Notes under the pieces: generated by a model | Told to the model about the DNA's origin: nothing | Seen by the model: the letters and a program-made list of their open reading frames with translations, nothing else | Database searches by the model: none | Made by a program: the position numbers and the translations under genes | Assembly: GCF_003583925.1 (NCBI RefSeq) | Contig: NZ_QYCN01000026.1 | Coordinates: 151-57,535 of the forward strand | Direction of reading: 5' to 3' | DNA: 57,385 nt | Source of the DNA: Hymenobacter rubripertinctus | GTDB lineage: Bacteria > Bacteroidota > Bacteroidia > Cytophagales > Hymenobacteraceae | Part shown: one piece after another, positions 33,278 to 42,362 of the stretch | Position numbering within the stretch: the first letter of the stretch is position 1 | Layout: each line of letters opens with the position of its first letter

Positions 33278-34879
33278 CTACCGCGGGGGCGGGGCGGCCG
33301 GGCGCAAAAAATCCAGCAGCACGCCGTTGGTCCAGCCGAAACCATCCTGGAGGGGGTACTCGCCGCCTCCGCCCGGCGTGGCGGGGTGGTCCACATCGTA
33401 CTTCTCCATCAGCTTGCCGGTTTGCCGGAACACCTGCTCGTTGAGGCCGGTCCAACGGCCGACGATGGTTTGGGCCAGCGCCGTCTCGCCGTAGCGGCGC
33501 AGGCCCGTAACGGCCAGCCATTGCAGCGGAGCCCAGGCATTGGGCGCGTCCCACTGCTGGCCGGTGGTGCTGAGCGTGGTGACGAGGCCGCCGGGCCGCA
33601 GGAAGTTCTGACGCAGGCCGGCGGCCACGTGCCGGGCCTGACTCCGGGAGGCCACGCCCACCGTGAGCGGCACCACGCCGGCCAGCGTACGCACCGGCGC
33701 GGGTTGCCGCCGGACCCAGTCGTAATCCACGAACCAATTGGCCTGCTCGTCCCAGCAGTAGCGGCGGATAGCCCGGCGACGCGCCCGGGCGCGGGTTTCC
33801 AGTCGTTGGGCCAACGCCGGCTCCCCGCGCAGGCGGCTGGTGTGGGCCAGCTGCCCCTCCACCTCATACAGCAAACAGTTCAGATCCACGGGTACCAGCT
33901 CGGTGGTGCGGATAGACTCCAGGCCCTGGCCCGGTACCAGCCAGCGGCTGCTGAAATCCCAGCCCGAGGCGGCGGCGGCGCGCAGGTCGCGGTACACCCC
34001 GGCGGCCGGGCGGCTGGTAGTGCGGGCGGCCACGGCCACGTCTTCCTGGTACGACTCCTCCCGGGGCTGGGCGCTCCGGTCCCAGTAGCGGTTGAGCAGG
34101 GTGCCATCGGGCAGGCGCACCACGCTGCGGCGGGCCTGGCCGGGCGCCACCGAGTCGGCGGCGGCCATCCAGAACTGGTACTCGCGCAGCAGGGCCGGGT
34201 GGTAGGCCAGGCGCACCGAGTCGGCGGCGGCGGGGCGAGGTTGCAGGCCGGCCAGCAGCGCCACCATGCGCCCGAAGAAGGGCGGCTGGGAGCGGGTGAG
34301 GTAGTAGGTGCGGTTGCCGTTGGGAATAAAGCCGTAGCGGCTGATGAGGTAGGCGAAATTATCGACCATCCCCCGGATAAGCTCCGGGCGGCCACTTTCG
34401 CGCAGGCCCAGCAGGGTGAAGTAGGAATCCCAGTAGTACACCTCCCGGAAGCGCCCCCCGGGCACTACGTAGGCCTGGGGCAGGGGCAGCAGCGACGAGT
34501 AGCGGCTTACCGAATCCTGGCCCGGGCGGCGCAGCACCGTCCAGAGCGTGTCGAGGTGGTGGCGCAGGCCGGCCGCTACGTGGGTGCGGTAGGTGGGGCC
34601 AGTGGTGGCGGGCAGCCGGAAATAGGCCTCCACGAAGTCGCGGAGCCGGAAATTAGGCTGATCCTTGAACTGGGCGTAGGCGGCCAGAATCACGGCCGGC
34701 TCGTCGCGGGGCTCGGCATCCACGAACGTCTTATTGTCGGGAAACACGCGGCCCAGCTGCACGGCCTCGAACAGGCCCGGAAACAGCTGCCGGGGCGAGG
34801 GCGGCAGGGTAGTGGGCGGCTGGGCCGGCAGGGCCAGCGAAAGCAGCAGCCCACTCAGCAAGAGCAGTAGTCGGATCAT
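33278..34879 (-). CDS. treA: Trehalase, glycoside hydrolase family 37
   Basis: A 533-residue secreted trehalase that splits trehalose into two glucoses. It has a signal peptide (LLLLLSGLLLSLALPAQ) and both GH37 signatures: PGGRFREVYYWDSYFTLLGL (about 140-159) and QQWDAPNAWAPLQW. The catalytic Asp lies in ASGWDFSSRW and the Glu in GEYPLQDGFGWTNG, so it should be active. The location is periplasmic. It stands alone on the minus strand, next to a histidine kinase gene transcribed the same way. Confidence 0.95.
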   Translation of the reverse strand: MIRLLLLLSGLLLSLALPAQPPTTLPPSPRQLFPGLFEAVQLGRVFPDNKTFVDAEPRDEPAVILAAYAQFKDQPNFRLRDFVEAYFRLPATTGPTYRTHVAAGLRHHLDTLWTVLRRPGQDSVSRYSSLLPLPQAYVVPGGRFREVYYWDSYFTLLGLRESGRPELIRGMVDNFAYLISRYGFIPNGNRTYYLTRSQPPFFGRMVALLAGLQPRPAAADSVRLAYHPALLREYQFWMAAADSVAPGQARRSVVRLPDGTLLNRYWDRSAQPREESYQEDVAVAARTTSRPAAGVYRDLRAAAASGWDFSSRWLVPGQGLESIRTTELVPVDLNCLLYEVEGQLAHTSRLRGEPALAQRLETRARARRRAIRRYCWDEQANWFVDYDWVRRQPAPVRTLAGVVPLTVGVASRSQARHVAAGLRQNFLRPGGLVTTLSTTGQQWDAPNAWAPLQWLAVTGLRRYGETALAQTIVGRWTGLNEQVFRQTGKLMEKYDVDHPATPGGGGEYPLQDGFGWTNGVLLDFLRPAAPPPR

Positions 34880-34968
34880 ACGTACCCCCTACGCAAACCG
34901 GGCCGCCGGGGAACAACCAGGCGGCCCGTTGCGCGGACAACCGGGTAGTTGTGGCGCGCCTGTCTGGG

Positions 34969-36123
34969 CTAGCCCTGTTCCGTTTCCTCCTCCTCTACCA
35001 CCAGTGGCCGGGGCAGACGGATGGTGAACGTGGTGCCCTGGCCCTCGGTGCTCTGGCACGAAATGCGGCCGTGGTGCAGCTCTACGATGGTTTTGATAAT
35101 GGACATGCCCAGGCCGGTGGTTCGTTCGCCGCGCAGGCCGGGCCGGCGGGCGGGCGTAAACCGCTCGTAGAGCCGGGGCAGCAGCGCGGCCGGGATGCCC
35201 ACCCCGTTATCGGCAACCCGGATCAGCACGTCCGGCCCGGCTTCTTCCAGGCGGATAGTAATGCGGCTGCCCGGGGGCGTAAATTTGAGGGCGTTGGAGA
35301 GCAGGTTATTCATCACCTGCATGAACTTGTTGTTGTCCAGATCGAGGCAGATGGTGGGCTGTAGGGGTTCAAAGTGGAACTGCCGGCCCAGGCTGGCCTC
35401 GGCCCGCTGGTATTCCTCCAGCATCTCCCGCATACCCGGCACCAGGTCTACCCGCTCGCGCCGCAGCACCACGTTCGAGGACTCCATGAACTCGTTGTCC
35501 ACAAAGTCGTGAATCAGGGTAATGCTGTCCTGGCAGGTTGTTTTCATCACCTGGAGCAGCTCTTCCAGCTTCGGGTCGTGCAGGGGCTCCACCTTATCGG
35601 TCACGAAATCCGTGAGCTGCTGCATCATGGCGAAGGGTCCGGCCAAGTCGTGGGCCAGAATTTCGAGGGTGGCATTCTTCTTTTTGTTGAAGCGGTCGGT
35701 ATTGTCCAGGTGCTCCCGCAGCACGGTCTGGTCGAGTACCGAGCCGCTCAGGTAGGTCTGGCCGGGGCCGTACTCCGCCCGGGCCACCGAAACGGTAAGC
35801 CACTGGGGCGCCCGGTCGGGGCCGCGTTGCAGGCGCAGCTCCACGCCTTCGAGGTAGCCGCTACGCAGCAGGTGGCGGAAGCAGCGGGCGGCATAGGTCT
35901 GGTCGTCGGGATGCACCCGGGCCACTACCGCCGCCAGGGCCGCCGCCGCCGCGTCGTCGCCCCCCAGAAAGTCGTCGGCCGGCTGGCCCAGCAGCCCTTC
36001 GCTGGCCGGACTCACGTAGGTCAGGCAGTGGGTTTCGAGATGGAACACAAAAAAAAGCTGCTGGCTTTGTTGGAGCAGCGGCTCCAGTAAGGCAGTGGCA
36101 GAAGGCGTAGCGGTTGCATGCAT
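34969..36123 (-). CDS. PAS-domain sensor histidine kinase
   Basis: About 384 residues from the ATG at 36123; the longer frame to 36606 is GC-rich shadow. A PAS-like domain (about 20-135) is followed by the H-box ILAHDLAGPF (His158), N-box NNLLSNALKF, and G-boxes DNGVGIP and GLGMS. There are no membrane helices, so it is a soluble sensor. No cognate response regulator is adjacent on the same strand. The LuxR-type regulator at 37640 is the nearest candidate, but it lacks a full receiver. It shares a 274-bp divergent promoter region with the SMP-30 gene. Confidence 0.93.
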   Translation of the reverse strand: MHATATPSATALLEPLLQQSQQLFFVFHLETHCLTYVSPASEGLLGQPADDFLGGDDAAAAALAAVVARVHPDDQTYAARCFRHLLRSGYLEGVELRLQRGPDRAPQWLTVSVARAEYGPGQTYLSGSVLDQTVLREHLDNTDRFNKKKNATLEILAHDLAGPFAMMQQLTDFVTDKVEPLHDPKLEELLQVMKTTCQDSITLIHDFVDNEFMESSNVVLRRERVDLVPGMREMLEEYQRAEASLGRQFHFEPLQPTICLDLDNNKFMQVMNNLLSNALKFTPPGSRITIRLEEAGPDVLIRVADNGVGIPAALLPRLYERFTPARRPGLRGERTTGLGMSIIKTIVELHHGRISCQSTEGQGTTFTIRLPRPLVVEEEETEQG

Positions 36124-36397
36124 CAGGCAGACAGGAAAAGAGGTAATCGCAGGTTCGGAAAGCCGGGCTTCCCCCACAACTGCATTGCGCCGCAGTAGTT
36201 CCACTACTCGGGAGGGCGCCGGCGAAGGCGGCCTCAGGACACCGGCCAGGCAGCTTCTGGCGGATGCCCCGCCCCGGCGGCACCCGATGCCGCCGGCACC
36301 CGAAGATACGAACTTGCCAGGCCACTGCCCGCCGGGGGTGCCGCCGGGGGTGCTACATTTAGGGCGTTCCGCTTTCCTTCTTCTCCGTCTTTGACTG

Positions 36398-37348
36398 ATG
36401 GCGGCTTTCCACTTCCTGCTCGTGCGCGGCACGCTCATGCTCCCGTTGCTGGCAGCAGCCTGCACACCCCGCGCTACCTCCACGGCCGCCGAAATGGCCG
36501 CCGCCGCCAGTCCGGTAGCCGCGGGGGCCACGCCCCGGGTGGTAGACCGGCAGTTTGGCTTCACCGAAGGCCCCGCCCCCGACCGGGCCGGCAATGCGTT
36601 CTTCACCGATCAGCCCAACGACCAGATCTGGCGCTACGACTTCGGCACCGGACAGCTGAGCCTGTTTCTGGCACCGGCCGGCCGCGCCAACGGCCTGTAT
36701 TTCGATGCCCGCGGCCACCTGCTGGCCTGCGCCGACGGCCGAAACGAGCTCTGGTCCAGCGCGCCCGGCAAAACCGTAACCGTGCTGCTGCGCGACGCGG
36801 GCAGGCATACCCTCAACGGCCCCAACGACCTATGGGTGAACCCCAAAACCCAGGGCATCTACTTCACCGACCCCTATTACCCGCGCCCCTACTGGACCCG
36901 CCAGGCCCCCGACAGCCTGCTCGGCGGCCGGCATGTGTACTACCTGCCCCCCGGCCACCACAGCCAGCCACCCGTGCGGGTGGCCGACCAGCTCCGCCAG
37001 CCCAACGGCCTCATCGGCACGCCCGACGGCCGCATGCTCTACGTGGCCGACATCGAAGCCAACCAGACCTACCGCTACGCCATCGGCCCCGACGGCCGCC
37101 TCAGCAACCGCCGCCTCTTCGCGCCCCTGGGTTCCGATGGCATGACCCTCGACCGCGCCGGCAACGTGTACCTCACCGGCGAGGGCGTGACGGTCTTCAG
37201 CCCCGCCGGCCAGCGCATCGCCCACATTGCGGTGCCAGAAAAGTGGACCGCCAACGTCTGCTTCGCCGGCCCCAACCGCAAAACCCTGTTCATTACGGCC
37301 TCGGAGGGCGTGTATCTGCTGGCCATGCGGGTAGCCGGGGCGCAGTAG
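36398..37348 (+). CDS. SMP-30/gluconolactonase-family lipoprotein
   Basis: A 316-residue six-bladed propeller of the SMP-30/LRE family. The lipobox LLAAAC gives Cys22, so it is a lipoprotein. Metal-site residues are visible: E57 in FTEGPAPDR, the Asn in NGPNDLWV, the Asn in RQPNGLIGTPDG and the Asp in GSDGMTLD. The family includes lactonases hydrolysing sugar lactones; the substrate is unknown. The motif TACATTTA about 38 nt upstream fits a -7 box. Confidence 0.92.
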   Translation: MAAFHFLLVRGTLMLPLLAAACTPRATSTAAEMAAAASPVAAGATPRVVDRQFGFTEGPAPDRAGNAFFTDQPNDQIWRYDFGTGQLSLFLAPAGRANGLYFDARGHLLACADGRNELWSSAPGKTVTVLLRDAGRHTLNGPNDLWVNPKTQGIYFTDPYYPRPYWTRQAPDSLLGGRHVYYLPPGHHSQPPVRVADQLRQPNGLIGTPDGRMLYVADIEANQTYRYAIGPDGRLSNRRLFAPLGSDGMTLDRAGNVYLTGEGVTVFSPAGQRIAHIAVPEKWTANVCFAGPNRKTLFITASEGVYLLAMRVAGAQ

Positions 37349-37490
37349 CGGCGGGCCGCTACTGCGCGCCCTTCCCCACTTTGCTGCTTCTTGCAACGAT
37401 GAGCGTCGTATCTGCTTTGCTTGACTGCCCACCTGGGCCTGCCTGCTGCCACGGTTACACCACAGTCTTTTTTGCAGTTATTCTATTAAT

Positions 37491-37508
37491 ATACCTATTT
37501 ATAGGTAT
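37491..37508. promoter_or_regulatory. Perfect 8-bp-arm palindrome before the LuxR-type gene
   Basis: ATACCTAT and ATAGGTAT are exact complements around TT, in an AT-rich stretch (about 37465-37510) amid GC-rich DNA. It lies 131 nt before the regulator ATG and is a plausible operator or promoter site. Confidence 0.45.
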
Positions 37509-37639
37509 TGCCTGCCCGGTGCCGGCTGGTTACTTTAGCTTATTGTTCTGAGGGGTTCGCCCAGCTTTGCGCGCCCCGGCCCTTCCCACCTGTTGCTACC
37601 CGTTGCAGTAGTGTCGTATTCACTTTACGTCAGGTGGTT

Positions 37640-38275
37640 ATGTATGTCCCGTCCTATGAGGCGCTGGTAGTCGCGCCGCCCACGTTGTATCGGCAAGGGT
37701 TGGTGGGCACCCTGCGGGAAGTCTGGCCCAACCTGGGCATCACGCTGGCCACCGACTGCGCAACGGTGCCCCGTTTGCTCTATCAGCGGGCCTATGCCGT
37801 GGTCATTCTCGATGCGGAACTGCTGACCTGTCTGGCCAACCGTTACCTGAGCCAGCTCCGGACCATCCGCAGCAACCAGCCACTGCTGCTTTTTACGGGA
37901 GGCCGCCTGCCCCCCGCATTGCGGCAGTACCTGGTTCAGGCCGGCCCCTGGCTCTCGTGGCTCCCCCGCCACGTAGCCCCGGCCGCCGTAGTGGCCGGCC
38001 TCACGCCCTACTTATCCGGCCAGGGCCGGCCGGCCGATACTCCGCCAGTTTCGCTGGCCCGCCACCCCCGGCCCGCCACCGCCTTCAGCCGCCGGGAGCT
38101 GGAAGTACTGCGCCTGGTAGTGGACGACCATTGCAACCAGGAAATTGCCGACCAGCTCTGCCTGAGCGTGCGCACCGTGGAAAGCCACCGCCGCGCCCTG
38201 CTCCATAAAACCGGCGCGAAGACTTTGGTGGGCCTGGTGGTACAGGCCCTGCGGGAAGGGTGGGTGGGGGTGTAA
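37640..38275 (+). CDS. LuxR-type regulator with degenerate receiver
   Basis: A 211-residue protein from the ATG at 37640. Its C-terminus is a clear LuxR/NarL HTH (SRRELEVLRLVVDDHCNQEI, then LCLSVRTVESHRRALLHKTG). The N-terminal half has receiver-like spacing, with Asp58 in VVILDAEL, but the acidic pair near residue 10 is replaced by APP (LVVAPPTLYRQG). It may therefore work without phosphorylation. Just downstream lies the less GC-rich cassette at 38476, which it might control. Confidence 0.88.
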   Translation: MYVPSYEALVVAPPTLYRQGLVGTLREVWPNLGITLATDCATVPRLLYQRAYAVVILDAELLTCLANRYLSQLRTIRSNQPLLLFTGGRLPPALRQYLVQAGPWLSWLPRHVAPAAVVAGLTPYLSGQGRPADTPPVSLARHPRPATAFSRRELEVLRLVVDDHCNQEIADQLCLSVRTVESHRRALLHKTGAKTLVGLVVQALREGWVGV

Positions 38276-38418
38276 AGTTCAGTGCTGGCACGGAGGTAAT
38301 CGGGTACCAGAAAGAGCATCTTCGTTAAGCACTTGTTCTGCTGCCTCCTCGCGTGAAAAGCTCCGACCAAGTGGGCGGCACCTATACTCGGAAGCCCTTT
38401 GGCTACCTCATTTGATCG

Positions 38419-38431
38419 CCTGCTTAGCAGG
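38419..38431. promoter_or_regulatory. Small palindrome before the accessory cassette
   Basis: CCTGCTTAGCAGG is a perfect 5-bp-arm palindrome, 45 nt before the ATG of the membrane protein. It could be an operator, or a chance occurrence. Confidence 0.25.
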
Positions 38432-38475
38432 TGTCGACCAGTTGGTTAGAGCAATTACGCCTACTGCCTCTCATC

Positions 38476-39081
38476 ATGAAAAACGTTGATGATAATCAGG
38501 CCTTTAAGCTTTCTTCCTACGAGATGTGGTTTTTTGGCAGCCCAATAACCTTTGGCTTGCTCTGCCTGCTGTCTCTTGGGTGCACAGCCTACTCCCCGGC
38601 CAATAGCGTGTATCACAGTTGGCAACTAGCCATCAAAGCTATTTCACTCTTATTTCTGGCCGCCGGCGCAGCTTTCGCGGGTGGTGCTTTTCTCGGATTC
38701 CTGTTTGGCGTGCCCAGGGTAGCGCCTCCTGCGGTAATAGGAGTTACTGCCGCAGCCAATACTGCCGAACCCGTGGCCCAACGGGCCACCATTATGACTT
38801 CCACCTCCAACTTGGTTGAGATAGCCGATTGGCTCCTGAAGCTATTATTAGGGGCCGGTCTGACTCAATACCACAGTATACTTCACACTATCCTGCGGGT
38901 TTCCACTGACCTAGGGGCAGGCCTGGCTATTCCCTTCGATCCTACTCAGCAAGGTGTTGAGCGGGGCGTGGCAATCAGCTTCAGTCTGGCCTATTTCTTC
39001 GTGTGGGGGTGCATTATGAGCTATGTGCTGACCCAGGAATGGATGCCGCTGATTCTGGACCGGCGCACCCACAACAACTAG
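38476..39081 (+). CDS. Membrane protein of the accessory cassette
   Basis: About 201 residues from the ATG at 38476 (a GTG at 38431 would add 15). There are helices at about 19-38, 52-75 and 168-188. GGAFLGFLFGVPR (about 73-85) and NLVEIADWLLKLLLGAGLTQ (about 114-133) match the pattern of a broad bacterial family with GFLFGIPR and NLEQISDWLTK motifs, which I recall from conflict-type operons. Its function is unknown. It starts a run of five plus-strand genes with lower GC than their surroundings. The family match is from memory and needs a search. Confidence 0.75.
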   Translation: MKNVDDNQAFKLSSYEMWFFGSPITFGLLCLLSLGCTAYSPANSVYHSWQLAIKAISLLFLAAGAAFAGGAFLGFLFGVPRVAPPAVIGVTAAANTAEPVAQRATIMTSTSNLVEIADWLLKLLLGAGLTQYHSILHTILRVSTDLGAGLAIPFDPTQQGVERGVAISFSLAYFFVWGCIMSYVLTQEWMPLILDRRTHNN

Positions 39082-39149
39082 ACACTGTAGGCGCGTCGAC
39101 TGGCCACGACAGTCCGTGTTCATCATCTTCCATTCACTGTCTTCCTGCC

Positions 39150-41090
39150 ATGACTACACCTCCTCCCCCTCCGGTGCAGATGTCTTTTGAAAGCCAACCA
39201 GTACGGCCGGCCACTATCATGGTAGAAAGTGCCCCAACTGCGGCTACGGCAGGTGCCACTACGCCCGTGAGCCCGCCTACTCCCGAAACGTTGGCTGAGC
39301 CAACGTTTGATATCGGGCTGGTAATGGCCGGAGCTGTTTCGGCGGGGGCCTACACCGCCGGGGTGGTCACGTTCCTGTTCCAGGCCCTGAATGCCTGGTA
39401 CGACCAGGACCAGCGGCAGCAGGATGGCTGGCCCGATATGCCCCAGCCGCCGCATCAGGTGAAGCTCAAAACGATGGCCGGGGCCTCGGCGGGCGGCATG
39501 TGTGCGGCCCTGACGGCGGTGTCAGCGCTGAAAGGCGGTGATACCAGCCAGTTTTACCGGGCCTGGGTAAAGGATATTGATGTGCGTCATCTATTGCGGC
39601 CGCACACAGATCCTGCTCCTCCCACGTCGCTGGCAGATTTGCCGAGCCTGCTTAACTGTGACCAGCTGGACCGGGTTGCTCAAGAAGCGATGGAGTTACC
39701 CGACCAGCCCCAGTGGCCGGGCTGGCTCGGTAATGACCTGAACTTCTACCTCACCCTGACCAACCTCAACGGCCTGGTATACGAGGTGAAGCAACATAAT
39801 GGGGCCCTCCAGCGGTTCACCGACCACGCCGACCAGATTCAATACCGATTACTCAAACCAGGTGCTGCGGTACCTGATGTACAAAATACCCCTTCCCTAC
39901 CATCACTCCGGATTCTGCGCGCCGAGCCGAAAGCCCAGCTTTCTGAGGCTGAACGTGCGACGTGGCAGGAACTGGGAAGAGCCGCGCTGGCTACCGGCTC
40001 TTTCCCGGTGGCACTCCGGCACCGGGAACTCCGGTTCGACAAGGAATATTATGAAGAACGCCTCGGGAAAAGGCCCCGGAACCGCCGCGTGCAGTTTGTG
40101 TATGCCGGCCTGCCGCAGCCAGCGGGCAAACAGCCGCAGCAGTTACGTCAGCCGCCGCAACCGCCCTACGCCTATCCGGCCCCTTTTCTGTTCGTGGACG
40201 GCGGTGTAACGAATAATGAGCCCCTGGAGCTTGTCCGCGTTACCCTCAACCCTGGTGGGAAAAACAGACCCCGTAAGGGCTCCTACGGGCTCCTGATGAT
40301 TGATCCGTTTCCGGACTCTCCTGCCACCCAAGACTACCAGCCGCTGGAAGGTGGCCTGCACGAAATACTGTCCAAGCTCTTCACCGTGTTCCGTAACCAG
40401 GCCCGCTACCGCACGAGCGATTTGTTACAGGCTCTTAACCTGGGAGAATACTCCCGCTTTTCCGTCGCTCCGGTTCGCCGCACGGCCGGTAACGCCGCCC
40501 CGGTGTTCCCCAGTCTGGCCAGTGGTTCGGTGTACGCTTTCGGGGGCTTTTTACACGAGCCTTTCCGGGAGCACGATTTCTGGCTGGGCCAGCGCAACTG
40601 CCAGCACTTTCTGCGGGAGTGGTTTATGCTGCCCGACACGGCCGATAACAACTGGCTGTTCGCCAACTGGCCCACCGACAAGCGCAAAGAACTGGCTCGC
40701 CTCCGCCCCGGCGAAACAGGGCCAGACGCGAAGCTGCACCTACCTATTATTCCGCTGATAGGGGCTAAACTCAATGAAGAAATAGCCATCCCGAACTGGC
40801 AGGCCGCCCGAATGCCCGAGGCAAAACTGCGCCAGGAAATTGAACCAAGTCTGGCACGGCACATTGGCTGGCTTACCCGCCTGCTGAAGCAGGACCTGCC
40901 CGACAACCCACTGTTCCGACTGGCTTATTCCTGGCCCATTGAGCCCTGGCTGCGAAAAAAAACGATCCGGCTGGTACGAGCCAAACTGTGGCTGGCGCTG
41001 CACGAGGATGGCTTGCTGAATCCGGGCCTGAGTAAGGCCGAGGAACAAGTTTGCCGTCAGGATGCCGGGTTACGGAGCCTCCGCTCTTAA
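39150..41090 (+). CDS. Patatin-like phospholipase
   Basis: A 646-residue patatin. After a Pro/Thr-rich leader come the oxyanion region FDIGLVMAGAVSAGAYTAGV (53-72), the nucleophile elbow GASAG (Ser113), and DGGVTNNEP with catalytic Asp350, so the Ser-Asp dyad is intact. The C-terminal 250 residues (LHEPFREHDFWLGQRNCQHF) are an extension of this longer patatin group, not the short CapV type. It should cleave membrane phospholipids or another acyl ester. It is 68 nt after the membrane protein and likely in one operon with the following three genes. I chose ATG 39150 since the upstream frame overlaps the previous gene. Confidence 0.9.
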   Translation: MTTPPPPPVQMSFESQPVRPATIMVESAPTAATAGATTPVSPPTPETLAEPTFDIGLVMAGAVSAGAYTAGVVTFLFQALNAWYDQDQRQQDGWPDMPQPPHQVKLKTMAGASAGGMCAALTAVSALKGGDTSQFYRAWVKDIDVRHLLRPHTDPAPPTSLADLPSLLNCDQLDRVAQEAMELPDQPQWPGWLGNDLNFYLTLTNLNGLVYEVKQHNGALQRFTDHADQIQYRLLKPGAAVPDVQNTPSLPSLRILRAEPKAQLSEAERATWQELGRAALATGSFPVALRHRELRFDKEYYEERLGKRPRNRRVQFVYAGLPQPAGKQPQQLRQPPQPPYAYPAPFLFVDGGVTNNEPLELVRVTLNPGGKNRPRKGSYGLLMIDPFPDSPATQDYQPLEGGLHEILSKLFTVFRNQARYRTSDLLQALNLGEYSRFSVAPVRRTAGNAAPVFPSLASGSVYAFGGFLHEPFREHDFWLGQRNCQHFLREWFMLPDTADNNWLFANWPTDKRKELARLRPGETGPDAKLHLPIIPLIGAKLNEEIAIPNWQAARMPEAKLRQEIEPSLARHIGWLTRLLKQDLPDNPLFRLAYSWPIEPWLRKKTIRLVRAKLWLALHEDGLLNPGLSKAEEQVCRQDAGLRSLRS

Positions 41091-41148
41091 ACGCCGCGCC
41101 ACTGGCCTGATGCCTCGGTTCTTCATCCACCTCCTTCCCTTCTAGCTC

Positions 41149-41856
41149 ATGCCTACCGGAACCGACCTTCTGCACCTGGCCGAAACACGCCTCCGCGAGA
41201 AGTACGAAAACGTGCTCGTGCCCAAAGACAACGCCCACTGGCACGGTCCCTGGGATTGCGCGGAGTTTGCTTCCTGGGTAGTATACCAGCAAACCCACGT
41301 ACTCTACGGCTGCGACCTCAATCACGGCAAACCCTCCCTGGTTGATGCCTATTCCGGCTACTGGGTGCGCGATGCGGCGGCCGGGCTGCTTATTGCTACC
41401 ACCCAAGCGCTGGCCAACGCCATGGCCGGCATTGTACTACTGCGCAAACCGCCCCTACCTGGGCAGATGGGCCATGTAGCCTTGACCGACGGGAAAGGCG
41501 GCACGGTGGAGGCCGCCGGCCGGGGCCTTCACGTGCGGCGGGATAAGGTGGAGGGCCGCCTCTGGCACTATTGCGTGCAGATTCCAGGCGTCGCGTACCA
41601 GAACACGGGCGTGGTAACACCTTCCAAGCCGCTACCCTTCCTGCTCACGCTCGAACAACCCAACATCAAAAGTGCCCTGGTGGGTAAAGTGCAGCACGCA
41701 TTGAAGGCCGCCGGCTTCAGCCCCGGAGTGCTCGATGAGGAATACGGACCACACACGGTGGCGGCGGTGGCGGCGTTTCAGGCCCGCAACCGGCTAGTGT
41801 CCGATGGTGTAGTGGGGCCGCTCACAGCAAAGAAGCTGGGGGTAGCGTGGCCGTAA
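41149..41856 (+). CDS. NlpC/P60-like peptidase with peptidoglycan-binding domain
   Basis: A 235-residue protein. The N-terminal part has DCAEFASWVVY with Cys37 and GHVALTDGKGGTVEA with His109, which fits a papain-like NlpC/P60 or amidase fold. Residues about 178-232 are a PG_binding_1 domain (VGKVQHALKAAGFSPGVLDE, ending SDGVVGPLTAKKLGV). It probably cleaves peptidoglycan or a peptide linked to it. There is no signal peptide, so release may need lysis or another secretion route. It sits third in the accessory cassette. Confidence 0.85.
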   Translation: MPTGTDLLHLAETRLREKYENVLVPKDNAHWHGPWDCAEFASWVVYQQTHVLYGCDLNHGKPSLVDAYSGYWVRDAAAGLLIATTQALANAMAGIVLLRKPPLPGQMGHVALTDGKGGTVEAAGRGLHVRRDKVEGRLWHYCVQIPGVAYQNTGVVTPSKPLPFLLTLEQPNIKSALVGKVQHALKAAGFSPGVLDEEYGPHTVAAVAAFQARNRLVSDGVVGPLTAKKLGVAWP

Positions 41857-41945
41857 AATGGCTACCTCAAGTGCACTCTAAATGCCTCGCCAGATTCTCC
41901 TAAAGAATATTTTATACTCTTCTCACTGCCGCAAGCCTCCAACCA

Positions 41946-42362
41946 ATGAAAAATATTGTGCTCGATCTCGCCAAAGGTGAGGTATGGCTGGAAGTCAGAG
42001 TGACACCTGCCACCACTGATAAGGATCCGAGACCATGCCATTGGGTTTTCAACATGGATCTGACGGCGACCCGCAACGTAACCAAGGATATTCCACCTAT
42101 TCAGGACGGCCCCGCCCAGCGTCCGTTAGCAGCGCCCGGGGCGCTAATTGGTTCTACTGCTGCCTGGAATTTACTGATCAACAATCTGGACAAGAACCCT
42201 CACACCTATGATGCAGTGGTGCGGATCTACCAGGTAGCACCCGGAGGGCAGGAAACGGATGTCTACGTTTTCAAAAAGAAGGTAGAGTTCGACCCTAGTA
42301 CCACCGCTGAAGCGAAACCGAATCCGCGTAATCTAAGTGAAGGACTCAAATTCGTACTCTAA
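41946..42362 (+). CDS. Hypothetical protein of the accessory cassette
   Basis: I do not recognise this 138-residue protein. It seems to be a beta-rich single domain (GEVWLEVRVTP, TYDAVVRIYQVAPGG, ETDVYVFKKKVEF) with no signal peptide or membrane helix. Its stop overlaps the next gene's start by 1 nt (TAATG), so the two are translationally coupled and probably act together. Confidence 0.75.
   Translation: MKNIVLDLAKGEVWLEVRVTPATTDKDPRPCHWVFNMDLTATRNVTKDIPPIQDGPAQRPLAAPGALIGSTAAWNLLINNLDKNPHTYDAVVRIYQVAPGGQETDVYVFKKKVEFDPSTTAEAKPNPRNLSEGLKFVL

Noticed and set aside
38280..38300. TGGCACG before the accessory cassette as a sigma-54 promoter
   Set aside because: The -24 half is perfect, but there is no -12 element at the right distance.
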